17,658 nucleotides of DNA from CAYFMS01 sp964491425 (GTDB lineage Bacteria; Patescibacteriota; Patescibacteriia; UBA9934), in assembly GCA_964491425.1 (NCBI GenBank), contig CAZBFR010000014.1:1-17658 (forward strand), in the 5' to 3' direction. Below the pieces are notes generated by a model, which worked only from the letters and a program-made list of their open reading frames with translations, had not been told where the DNA came from and made no database searches. Positions 8,559 to 15,754 of the stretch are shown one piece after another. Each line of letters opens with the position of its first letter. Within the stretch, counting starts at the first letter, position 1. A program made the position numbers and the translations under genes.

Positions 8559-9178
8559 TTGCCGAACTAATTTCATTAACGCTCGACGCGGTGTTTCCGC
8601 GTTTTTGCGTTTCTTGTCGCGGGGAAGGGGCGGTACTTTGCACGTCGTGCGATTCTAAATGGAAGACGAAGGCTTTTTTATCGGAGAAGGGGATTGCGCT
8701 TGGGAAGTACGACGACGAAATTCTTGATCGACTTATCCATCTTTGGAAATACGAATTCGACGAGACGGCGCGCGATCGTATTTTTGAACGAATCGACCGA
8801 GAGATTTTACGAATTCATGCGTTTGCGCTCGACGTCGACGGAGTTGTCTTCGTTCCGCTCCACCGGAAGCGATTTTGCGAGCGAGGATTCGATCAGGCGG
8901 AAGAGATTGCGGTGCATGTCGGTAAACGGTTAAAACTCCCCGTGCTTTCTATTGTTTCTCGCACTCGCGCAACAGTGCGTCAAGCGCTTCTTTCCGAGGA
9001 AGAACGAAAAGCACAAATGCGCGATAATCCATTTCGAATTACCGGCGACGTTAATCAAAAAGCCCTCCTCCTCGTCGACGACGTTGTAACAACGGGCGCG
9101 ACGACCGACGCCGTTGCCGAGCTTCTTCTTAACGCTGGCGCACAGCGAATACAAAAGTTCGCTCTCGCAATTACGTAA
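8549..9178 (+). CDS. comF: ComF family phosphoribosyltransferase-like protein
   Basis: This 209-residue protein has the full ComF layout. The N-terminal LTLDAVFPRFCVSC segment carries a four-cysteine zinc knuckle (C20, C23, C31, C34). HRKRFCERGFDQAE at 105-118 is the usual RGFNQ-type motif with Asp for Asn. The PRPP-binding loop VDDVVTTGAT is at 176-185. ComF proteins are linked to DNA uptake in competent bacteria and act in the cytoplasm on single-stranded DNA; that is family knowledge. Its place in the same run as the VirB4/VirB6-like genes fits a DNA import role, but this is inference. I chose the ATG at 8549, overlapping the upstream stop by 10 bases, because the family normally starts a few residues before the LxDxxFP segment; a GTG at 8528 is also in frame. 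Confidence 0.9.
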   Translation: MGVVAELISLTLDAVFPRFCVSCRGEGAVLCTSCDSKWKTKAFLSEKGIALGKYDDEILDRLIHLWKYEFDETARDRIFERIDREILRIHAFALDVDGVVFVPLHRKRFCERGFDQAEEIAVHVGKRLKLPVLSIVSRTRATVRQALLSEEERKAQMRDNPFRITGDVNQKALLLVDDVVTTGATTDAVAELLLNAGAQRIQKFALAIT

Positions 9179-9179
9179 T

Positions 9180-10166
9180 ATGACAAAAATTCAAGTAGTC
9201 ACAGTTGGTATTTCGATGACCCTCGCGATTTTCGCGGTAGTCGTTTTCACACTACTTCCTCAAAAAATCCAAGAAGAAATGGTGTCGTGGACTGAACTTG
9301 TGCCCGCAACCCCAAGAGAAATTCCGTTGACCGAAGCGTCGATGTTGTTTATCGGTGATATCATGTTAAGTCGTCACGTTGAGACACTTGCGGAGCGAAG
9401 TCCGCTCGGGTTTGATCGTCATTTTACCGAAGTGACCCCGTTTTTCTCCGAGTTTGATCTTGTTGTCGCAAACCTTGAAGGACCGATTCCGGTCGTTCAC
9501 CAAAAAACCCCGGATTTCTCGACGCGATTTTCGTTCAAGCGGGAGGCGATTGAGGGTCTTGACCGTTCGGGAGTCGATATCGTCTCACTCGCAAACAACC
9601 ACACCTTCGATTTTGGGGAAGATGATTTTACGAATACGAAAACCGTTTTGGATGAAGTGGGGATAGAACAGTTCGGTCACCCGATTGATCCGGCGCTTGG
9701 CGAGGTTTACGTAACAGAACTTGCGGGACAATCGGTCGCATTCGTCGGCTTGCATGACGCGACGGTACGGCTTGATATCGAAAAAGCGTTAGAGGTTATC
9801 AGTGCGCAATCCGAACTTCACGACCTTGTCATCGTCTCAATCCACTGGGGCACCGAGTACATGACCACCTCAAACGACCGCCAAAAATCTCTCGCTCACG
9901 CATTTATCGACAATGGCGCAGATTTAATTATTGGTCATCATCCTCATGTCCGCCAAGAGAGCGAGGAATATAACGGGAAAATGATCTATTATTCCCTTGG
10001 AAATTTTCTCTTCGATCAGTACTTTTCAACCGAAACGCAAAGGGGACTCGGGGTGGAATTAACGATCGATTCGGACGGGGGATTTGCTACGACAAAACAT
10101 GAATTTAATTTATCGCAATCGCTTCCGAGGCTGTGCACAGGGGCCGAAGAATCACCCTGTAAATAA
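9180..10166 (+). CDS. CapA family metallophosphoesterase-like protein, membrane-anchored
   Basis: This 328-residue protein has an N-terminal membrane helix (about residues 6-26) and an extracytoplasmic CapA/PgsA-type domain. Diagnostic motifs are present in order: FIGDIMLSR at 57-65, VANLEGP at 96-102, SLANNHTFDFG at 136-146, SIHWGTEY at 220-227, ADLIIGHHPHV at 247-257 and YSLGNFLFDQ at 271-280. Together they supply the Asp, Asn, Glu and His residues expected at the two-metal site. CapA proteins are tied to poly-gamma-glutamate capsule export in Bacillus, but in genomes without the other cap genes, as here, the substrate is unknown. It starts one base after comF (TAA-T-ATG) and is the last gene before the next promoter. 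I see no clear terminator after it, so readthrough into the surface-protein genes is possible. Confidence 0.88.
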   Translation: MTKIQVVTVGISMTLAIFAVVVFTLLPQKIQEEMVSWTELVPATPREIPLTEASMLFIGDIMLSRHVETLAERSPLGFDRHFTEVTPFFSEFDLVVANLEGPIPVVHQKTPDFSTRFSFKREAIEGLDRSGVDIVSLANNHTFDFGEDDFTNTKTVLDEVGIEQFGHPIDPALGEVYVTELAGQSVAFVGLHDATVRLDIEKALEVISAQSELHDLVIVSIHWGTEYMTTSNDRQKSLAHAFIDNGADLIIGHHPHVRQESEEYNGKMIYYSLGNFLFDQYFSTETQRGLGVELTIDSDGGFATTKHEFNLSQSLPRLCTGAEESPCK

Positions 10167-10181
10167 TGGTAAAATGGGGGC
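10167..10181 (+). promoter_or_regulatory. Extended -10 promoter of the surface-protein run
   Basis: TGG at 10167-10169 followed by TAAAAT at 10170-10175 forms an extended -10 just after the CapA stop. No -35 is recognisable. A start site near 10182 would leave a leader of about 12 bases before the GTG at 10194. It shares the TGGTA core with the promoters at 47 and 4860. Confidence 0.6.
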
Positions 10182-10186
10182 AAGGA
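10182..10186 (+). promoter_or_regulatory. Shine-Dalgarno for the GTG start at 10194
   Basis: AAGGA is 7 bases before the GTG at 10194, an ideal spacing. It decides the start in favour of this GTG, which also places the signal peptide right at the N-terminus. Confidence 0.65.
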
Positions 10187-10193
10187 TTTTTCT

Positions 10194-10877
10194 GTGAAAG
10201 TACGTTTACTTTTATCATATCCAATACGTTTTGCGGTCGCGCTTGTTTTATTATTGGCGGGAGCGACAGTATCGATTTTTGCCGCCGATACCTCGAACTT
10301 TACGCAAACGATTAATGCCGGAACGCTTGCGGTTGATATTACGAACTCGAGTTATGTAACGGTTGGGAGCCCGACGGTTGCTATGAACGCGGCGACGTTT
10401 AGTTTCGGTTGTCAGACGGTCACGGGAACGTTTGGAACGGCTTCGGAACAAATTTATATTACAAATCCTGACGCGGCGGATAACGGGTGGACGGTTTCGG
10501 TTGCGGCTTCGGCAACGACGGCTGTTTGGGATTCCGCAGGAACGGACTTTGATTTTAACGATCCAACAACGTCGGGATGTGCGGATGGAGGCGACGCGGA
10601 CTCGCTTGCGGGTCAACTTACGATTAACCCGGCAGCGGGCTCTGTTACCGCCGCGCAGTGCGACTCGTGTAACACGACCGGTGTTACGCTCGGTACTTCC
10701 TCGGCGTTTAACCAGGGGACGACGGATTCGATTACCGTAGCGACCGGCGCGTCCGAATCGAGCGACATTGGAGATTGGTATATCCGAGGCGTTTCGCTTT
10801 CGCAAACGATTCCTGCAGAACAACCAGCTGCAGCGGATTACGATATTAATATGGTGCTTTCGATCGTTGCGTCTTAA
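10194..10877 (+). CDS. Small secreted protein with a WxL-like domain
   Basis: This 227-residue protein has a signal peptide (hydrophobic core about residues 12-30, cleavage likely near FAADT) and a beta-rich domain over residues 43-227. The domain contains a WTVSVAAS motif at 99-106, an Asp-rich loop with DFNDP and DGGDADS (120-137), and a C-terminal SQTIPAEQ...DYDINMVLSIVAS segment. This order resembles WxL cell-wall-binding domains, in which a first WxL motif is followed by a PAG-x-Y-x-x-x-LTWxL end, but here the last Trp is replaced. Cysteines at 73, 129, 156 and 159 could form disulfides. The same domain, with near-identical stretches, forms the C-terminus of the large protein at 12310. 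GTG start with a good Shine-Dalgarno. It probably binds the cell surface or the adjacent DUF916-like protein; the family call is inference. Confidence 0.75.
   Translation: MKVRLLLSYPIRFAVALVLLLAGATVSIFAADTSNFTQTINAGTLAVDITNSSYVTVGSPTVAMNAATFSFGCQTVTGTFGTASEQIYITNPDAADNGWTVSVAASATTAVWDSAGTDFDFNDPTTSGCADGGDADSLAGQLTINPAAGSVTAAQCDSCNTTGVTLGTSSAFNQGTTDSITVATGASESSDIGDWYIRGVSLSQTIPAEQPAAADYDINMVLSIVAS
10320..10874 (+). repeat. WxL-like domain repeat, copy 1
   Basis: Codons for residues 43-227 of the small secreted protein correspond to 15211-15750. The best conserved blocks are TGTFGTASE/TGVFGTASE, DGGDADSL and SSAFNQGTTDSIT, with near-identical DNA around 10700-10735 and 15588-15619. Confidence 0.85.
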
Positions 10878-10882
10878 CGCGT

Positions 10883-10890
10883 AAAGGAGG
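10883..10890 (+). promoter_or_regulatory. Strong Shine-Dalgarno at unusually short spacing
   Basis: AAAGGAGG is the best ribosome binding sequence in the window, yet only 2 bases separate it from the ATG at 10893. The signal peptide begins right at that ATG and no later start fits, so the start is kept. Confidence 0.6.
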
Positions 10891-10892
10891 AT

Positions 10893-12299
10893 ATGAAACA
10901 GATTATTTCTAGCTTACTGCTCCTTGTAGTGTGTATCGGGATACTACCTTCCGAAGCGAACGCTGCGCTTTCATTTGGAGTACGTCCAGCCTTTCCTCGA
11001 GAAGATAATGATCGAACGGAATCGATCTTTGTTCATACTGCCGAAGCTGGAACAACAATTAACGAAGGGGTGCGTGTAATTAATAACTCGGGCGAAGAAA
11101 AACATTTGCTTTTGTATGCGCGGGATTCGGCGCCTTCGACGGGGGGTGGGTTTGCCTGTGGTCAGATTTCGGACATCGCGACCGGCGTTGGATCTTGGAT
11201 TCGCTTTGACCTCTCAACATTTGCGATTATCGAAGAAGCTCCTTCTGAAGATTCGGAGGAGCGAGCCGTAGAAACTCCTGACGTTGAAGTTCCTCCGGTC
11301 GTAACCGTTGTTCCTCCCGTTTACGTTGACGGCGTAACGCTCGGAAGTGTTCCCGGTTCGGTCGATATCGTAATTCCAGCGGGGAAAGATTTACTTGTTC
11401 CGTTTACGATTTCCGTTCCGGCAAATGCACAAGTTGGGGAATCAAACGGGTGTATTTTGATCCAAGAAATTAAACCGCAAGAAGCGGAATCGGGCGTTTC
11501 GCTTTCTATGCGAAGTGGGCTTCGCGTCGCTATGACCGTTCCGGGAGATATTGAGCGCAACCTTATTTTTTCACAATTCAGGTTGAATAAACGTGACGGT
11601 GGTATTTTCTTCCTTCCATCCGTAAAAAACATTGGAAATGTTTCCGTTGATACGGACGTACTTGTCGACGTGCGCTACTTCTTTGGAAAACAGTACGAAC
11701 AATTTGGAGGACAGTTCCCAATTTTGCGCGGAGAGACTTACGAGTTTAATTTTGAGATGAAACCAACGTTTTGGGGAGGACTTTACTCTGCAAGAGCGCA
11801 ATTTTCCTACGATAAAAACGATAGCGCACAGGTTGGGTTAAATACCGGAGGAGCGTTAACGACCGTAGAATCAAAGAAGCTTTGGTTTTTCATGATACCT
11901 TCTCTTCCGGGTCTCGCGATCGAAGTCGGCGTTCTCGCTCTTCTTATTCTACTTGTTCTCTTTGCTCGCCGAACGCTTGGGGTTGCGAAAATGCGAAAGT
12001 CTTGGACTCCTATTACGATCAAGAAGAAAAGTTCGGCTATCGATTTTGCGAACGAGCGGGGCATCCCTTACGCAGTATTCGTTCGTGTAAACGGACTACG
12101 TGCGCCATACTTCTTATTCAACGGGCAAACCGTTCTCGCTCCAGCGACGGCGAAAAAACAAACGCCCGCAAAAAAACCAAGTCGAAAAACGAAAAAGCCA
12201 ACGCGGGTCGCCACAAAGAAGGCGCCGGTAAAAAAAGCGAGGCGCGTCTCTCGTGCAAAAAAGTCCGAACGCTCGCAAGCCGACTCGGAGATAACGTAG
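10893..12299 (+). CDS. DUF916/DUF3324-like WxL-interacting membrane protein with LysM-like motif
   Basis: This 468-residue protein has a clear signal peptide (cleavage near SEANA, residue 24). Residues 25-215 form a beta-sandwich pattern that starts FGVRPAFPREDND and continues VRVINNSGEEKHLLLYARDS, as in DUF916 (WxL-interacting protein peptidoglycan-binding) domains, with an acidic/proline-rich loop at about 113-147. Residues 220-325 (LNKRDGGIFFLPSVKNIGNVSV) resemble the DUF3324 partner domain. A membrane helix follows at about 337-358, then a basic stretch, so the tail should be cytoplasmic. Residues 381-417 look like a degenerate LysM repeat (FANERGI, VNGLRAP, NGQTVLAP), followed by a Lys/Arg/Pro-rich tail (420-459) like those that bind nucleic acid or acidic polymers. 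It sits between two WxL-like genes, matching known WxL loci. Confidence 0.7.
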   Translation: MKQIISSLLLLVVCIGILPSEANAALSFGVRPAFPREDNDRTESIFVHTAEAGTTINEGVRVINNSGEEKHLLLYARDSAPSTGGGFACGQISDIATGVGSWIRFDLSTFAIIEEAPSEDSEERAVETPDVEVPPVVTVVPPVYVDGVTLGSVPGSVDIVIPAGKDLLVPFTISVPANAQVGESNGCILIQEIKPQEAESGVSLSMRSGLRVAMTVPGDIERNLIFSQFRLNKRDGGIFFLPSVKNIGNVSVDTDVLVDVRYFFGKQYEQFGGQFPILRGETYEFNFEMKPTFWGGLYSARAQFSYDKNDSAQVGLNTGGALTTVESKKLWFFMIPSLPGLAIEVGVLALLILLVLFARRTLGVAKMRKSWTPITIKKKSSAIDFANERGIPYAVFVRVNGLRAPYFLFNGQTVLAPATAKKQTPAKKPSRKTKKPTRVATKKAPVKKARRVSRAKKSERSQADSEIT

Positions 12300-12312
12300 G
12301 TCTTCGCCTATG
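12295..12312 (+). other. Hairpin spanning a stop and the next start codon
   Basis: CGTAGG at 12295-12300 pairs with CCTATG at 12307-12312 (six pairs, one G-U) around the loop TCTTCG. The stem contains the TAG stop of the DUF916-like gene and the ATG of the next gene. It could hide the start until a terminating ribosome opens it. Short stem, so only suggestive. Confidence 0.35.
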
Positions 12313-15300
12313 CGAATCTCTAGCCTAATGCTCAACAGGTTGCGCCCGCTTATCGCCGGTGCACTTGTTTTTTTCTCGGCGATTGCAACGTTTTGGTTTC
12401 TTCAGCGCCTTGCCGTAAGCGCTCCGGTCGCGCTCGACACAGCGGTTACGACGAGCGGCCCGTCAAATAGCAATCCGCACAGTTCCATCGTGTTTGTAAG
12501 CGATACGAACGGATATGTTTTTTATGTCGATTCGGATGGATCGTGTAACTATCGAAAAACAACGGACGGGGGAGCGAGTTGGGGGACCGAGGTCAATAAC
12601 TTTGATTCTGTGAACACGACAGACTGTATTAAAGTTACAGTTTGGTATGACCGCTGGACTCCGGGGGATACGACTGGGAACTATATTCACGTTGCAACGC
12701 TCGACACGAGTCTTGATGACGTCTACTATACTCGACTAGACACAAGCAATGATACAAAATCATCAAGCGTGGTAACTCTTACACAGGGGGCTTTAGCAGG
12801 TGCGGGAGCCGAATCTTTGACGATTACAAAAGCAACCGATGGTGTGCTCTATACGGCGCTAATGGATGGAACGGACTCGTTTTTTCTTCGATGCACGGCG
12901 AGCTGTACGACGGCACAAACCTGGGTTGAAATGGCGTCGTCCGGTATTACAAATGCCGAAAACGAATTTCTCGTACAGCTCCCTCTTGCCGACGCTGATA
13001 TTATGAATATTTGGTACGACGCTTCCGCGACGTCGATCTTGTGGCGGGAATACGACGACGCGTCGGGCTGGCTCGGAGCCGGATGGACGACGCTTAGCAA
13101 CACGATCAATATCGACGCAACGTATGATTCGTCCTTGGCGGTGACGTTAGATAAGACAACAAACGATCTCTATCTTGCGGTGAACGATGACACGAACGCA
13201 TTTACGGTTAATACGCATGATTTATTGACGTGGGTGTACAATGGAAGTTGGACAGCGAAAACGAATGTTTTTACAAATACCCCGTTTGGTATTTCGGGCG
13301 TAAAAATTGCGTTCGATCAAAATACAAACGATATTATTCTTGTGTATACAATACGACAAATTATCGCGGATGCTTACTCTGCGGCGTCGTATTCGGTTCT
13401 TTCCCGTGACGGAATGACGACATGGGAAAGCCTTGGGGGTCCATTTTATACCTATGATGACGATTTGTATGGCTTGCAGATGAATATCATGTCCGACGAG
13501 CGCATTTTTGCAACATTTGTTGATACGTTTCTAGACGACCTGTACGGCGTTATTGTCGCCGATCTTACGACGGGCACAAAGATGTATATCGATACCGAGG
13601 GAACACAGACGACAAGTTTTACAAGTAGCGCGACCAATCAATATATTGGAGCAGCGTTTACGTTTAGGCGCGATTCGGGAACGGCGGATATTGAGTCGAT
13701 TAGTATTCTTGAAACCGGTGCGATCGACGCGGAGACGATGGTAACAAACCTGGATTTGTATTACGAAGAGACGGAAACCTGCTCCTACGACGGAGGAGAA
13801 TCGTTGTTTGGAACAGATTCTGCGTTTTCTGCGGGGGAAGTCGCCGTTGTGACGGGGGACGTTACGGTTGGGACGACACAGATGTGTTTTTATCCCGTGT
13901 TCGATCTCGCGAGTGGGGCGGAAGGAAGTTTGGACTTCGAGATTAATATCCCAAACGCCGATGTAACAGTTGTTGGCGGAGGTGCGGTGACCGAAGAAGT
14001 CCCGATTCGTCTCACCGGCACCTCGACGGTTCGTCCCTCGACTTACTCCGCCGAGGTCGTGTTGGACTCAACCGCAAGCGATGTTGCTGGAGAGGGTCTT
14101 AATACGGGGGTAAACACGGTGTTTATAAGTGATACCATTGGTTACGCGTTCTATGTTGACGCGGACAGATCTTGCAACTATAAAAAAACAACGGACGGTG
14201 GCGCAAGTTGGGCGACGGAAGTGAACAACTTTGATTCGGTTAACACAGCGGACTGTATCGCAATTGCGGTTTGGTACGACCGCTGGACACCGGGGGATAC
14301 AACGGGAAACTACATTCATGTAGCGACGATCGACGATGGAGTAGATGATATTTATTACACGCGCCTTGATACAAGTGATGATACAAAAACAGCAAGCGTA
14401 ATCACACTTACACAGCTTGCTGCGGTCGCAACGGGGGCTCAAAACGTAGGAATTACCAAGGCGGGTGACGGTCAATTATTTGTTGGGCTAGCCGATGGTA
14501 ACGATCCGTTTTTTCTCCGTTGTTCGTCGGGATGTACGGTTGCTCAGTCTTGGACCGAGATGGTAACTTCTGGAATAGCTGTGGGAGACGATTATCTAAT
14601 TCTTCTTCCCGACGGAAATGATCTTGTGGTGATTTGGCAAGACGTCTCTGCGGATATAATTTATTCCCGCGAATGGACGGCGAGCTCGACGTCTTGGGCG
14701 GGCGCTGGGTGGACGTCGATCGCGACGACACTCGACGATAATACGACGTTTGATCCAACGATTTCTGCGACATTCCGAGGGTCGAGCTACGCGATTTATT
14801 TAGCCGTCATTGGAGACGAATCGATCCTTGGACCGGTCAATGGAAACGGGGATATCGACACCTACAGTTATGACGGCTCGAGTTGGACGACGATGACCGA
14901 CGTTATTACGGATAGTAGTCGACCGGTTGTGCAGGTTTCGCTTGCGCGCGATACGGCGAACGATACGATTTACGCGATGTATTCGACGATGGATCCGGAC
15001 GACCGTCTCAAGCAGTTGATTCATTATAAAACGTCGACGGACGGAATGTCGACTTGGAGCGCCGAATCTACGCGTACCCTGAACTCGACGGTTGATCTTA
15101 CGACGGTGAGTTTTGGAGCGAACATGTTGAGCGACGAGCGGATCTATTTAAACTGGATGGACCAAGATTCGGACGATTTTATCGGAGCGGTCGTACACGA
15201 TATTACAAGCGGATCGCTCGGCGTTGATATTGTTGATTCCGGAGGGACGACCGTCGCCTCTCCGACAATGGCTATGACCACGGCCCTTCTTAAACTCGTT

Positions 15301-15753
15301 TACCAAACAATTACCGGAGTATTTGGAACGGCGAGCGAAAAAATTCGCGTAACAAACGGGACGGGGGCTTCGGCTTGGACTCTTTCGATTGCGGCGACGG
15401 GTGGCGCGACGGCGTTTTGGAATGGAACGGTAGACTATGATTATAATGATCCGACGGCAAGCGCTGGAGACGGGGGTGACGCGGATTCGCTCGGAGGGCA
15501 GATGACGATTGATGCGAGCGGGGCGACGATTACGCCGGAAGGCGGGTGTGCGACGACGGGGATTACCCTCGGTTCATCTTCGGCGTTTAACCAGGGAACG
15601 ACGGACTCGATTACGCTTGCCTCCGCCGATGGAAGCGCGGATACGAGTTGTTATTGGGATATTACCGATATTGATATTTCACAAACGATTCCGGCCGAGC
15701 AAGGGGTTGGAAGCTATGAAATCGATATGACCCTTTCGATTGTCGCGAGTTAA
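12310..15753 (+). CDS. Large surface protein: tandem Asp-box (BNR-like) modules plus C-terminal WxL-like domain
   Basis: This 1147-residue protein has an N-terminal signal or anchor helix (about residues 13-33). Two homologous beta-rich modules follow at about 60-425 and 603-965. Each contains Asp-box motifs: TTDGGASW at 84-91 and 627-634, SRDGMTTW at 365-372 and STDGMSTW at 909-916. Asp-boxes mark turns in beta-propellers such as sialidases, but I see no sialidase catalytic set, so a binding or adhesion role is likelier. Residues about 430-570 form a separate beta domain present only after module 1. Residues 968-1147 repeat the WxL-like domain of the protein at 10194 (WTLSIAAT at 1023-1030, DGGDADS, AFNQGTTDSIT, final SIVAS). 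It probably is attached to the surface through this end. The ATG at 12310 has no good Shine-Dalgarno; ATG 12328 is an alternative. Confidence 0.82.
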   Translation: MRISSLMLNRLRPLIAGALVFFSAIATFWFLQRLAVSAPVALDTAVTTSGPSNSNPHSSIVFVSDTNGYVFYVDSDGSCNYRKTTDGGASWGTEVNNFDSVNTTDCIKVTVWYDRWTPGDTTGNYIHVATLDTSLDDVYYTRLDTSNDTKSSSVVTLTQGALAGAGAESLTITKATDGVLYTALMDGTDSFFLRCTASCTTAQTWVEMASSGITNAENEFLVQLPLADADIMNIWYDASATSILWREYDDASGWLGAGWTTLSNTINIDATYDSSLAVTLDKTTNDLYLAVNDDTNAFTVNTHDLLTWVYNGSWTAKTNVFTNTPFGISGVKIAFDQNTNDIILVYTIRQIIADAYSAASYSVLSRDGMTTWESLGGPFYTYDDDLYGLQMNIMSDERIFATFVDTFLDDLYGVIVADLTTGTKMYIDTEGTQTTSFTSSATNQYIGAAFTFRRDSGTADIESISILETGAIDAETMVTNLDLYYEETETCSYDGGESLFGTDSAFSAGEVAVVTGDVTVGTTQMCFYPVFDLASGAEGSLDFEINIPNADVTVVGGGAVTEEVPIRLTGTSTVRPSTYSAEVVLDSTASDVAGEGLNTGVNTVFISDTIGYAFYVDADRSCNYKKTTDGGASWATEVNNFDSVNTADCIAIAVWYDRWTPGDTTGNYIHVATIDDGVDDIYYTRLDTSDDTKTASVITLTQLAAVATGAQNVGITKAGDGQLFVGLADGNDPFFLRCSSGCTVAQSWTEMVTSGIAVGDDYLILLPDGNDLVVIWQDVSADIIYSREWTASSTSWAGAGWTSIATTLDDNTTFDPTISATFRGSSYAIYLAVIGDESILGPVNGNGDIDTYSYDGSSWTTMTDVITDSSRPVVQVSLARDTANDTIYAMYSTMDPDDRLKQLIHYKTSTDGMSTWSAESTRTLNSTVDLTTVSFGANMLSDERIYLNWMDQDSDDFIGAVVHDITSGSLGVDIVDSGGTTVASPTMAMTTALLKLVYQTITGVFGTASEKIRVTNGTGASAWTLSIAATGGATAFWNGTVDYDYNDPTASAGDGGDADSLGGQMTIDASGATITPEGGCATTGITLGSSSAFNQGTTDSITLASADGSADTSCYWDITDIDISQTIPAEQGVGSYEIDMTLSIVAS
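12490..12786 (+). repeat. Module repeat, copy 1
   Basis: This segment encodes residues 61-159 of the large surface protein. It matches the segment at 14119-14415 (residues 604-702) at about 79 of 99 residues by hand count, without gaps. The DNA differs at many third codon positions. Confidence 0.9.
14119..14415 (+). repeat. Module repeat, copy 2
   Basis: This segment encodes residues 604-702 of the large surface protein and is the second copy of 12490-12786, offset by 543 residues. Weaker similarity continues downstream (for example FFLRC, AGWT, MLSDERI), so the whole module is duplicated. Confidence 0.9.
15211..15750 (+). repeat. WxL-like domain repeat, copy 2
   Basis: Codons for residues 968-1147 of the large surface protein, homologous to 10320-10874. 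Both copies end in an identical SIVAS and are the final domain of their protein. Confidence 0.85.
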
Positions 15754-15754
15754 T

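Noticed and set aside
10131..10140. Palindrome CTGTGCACAG near the end of the CapA gene, considered as a terminator
   Set aside because: A 10-base perfect palindrome has no loop and no T-run follows; the wider pairing is broken by mismatches.
10251..10823. Minus-strand open frame of 190 codons
   Set aside because: It is antisense to the WxL-like gene; its Arg-rich, Asn-rich composition is the expected shadow of a Thr/Ala/Val/Asp-rich coding strand.
12873..15200. Sialidase enzyme call for the large Asp-box protein
   Set aside because: Asp-box motifs are present, but I cannot see the arginine triad or catalytic Tyr/Glu arrangement; Asp-boxes alone mark a fold, not the reaction.
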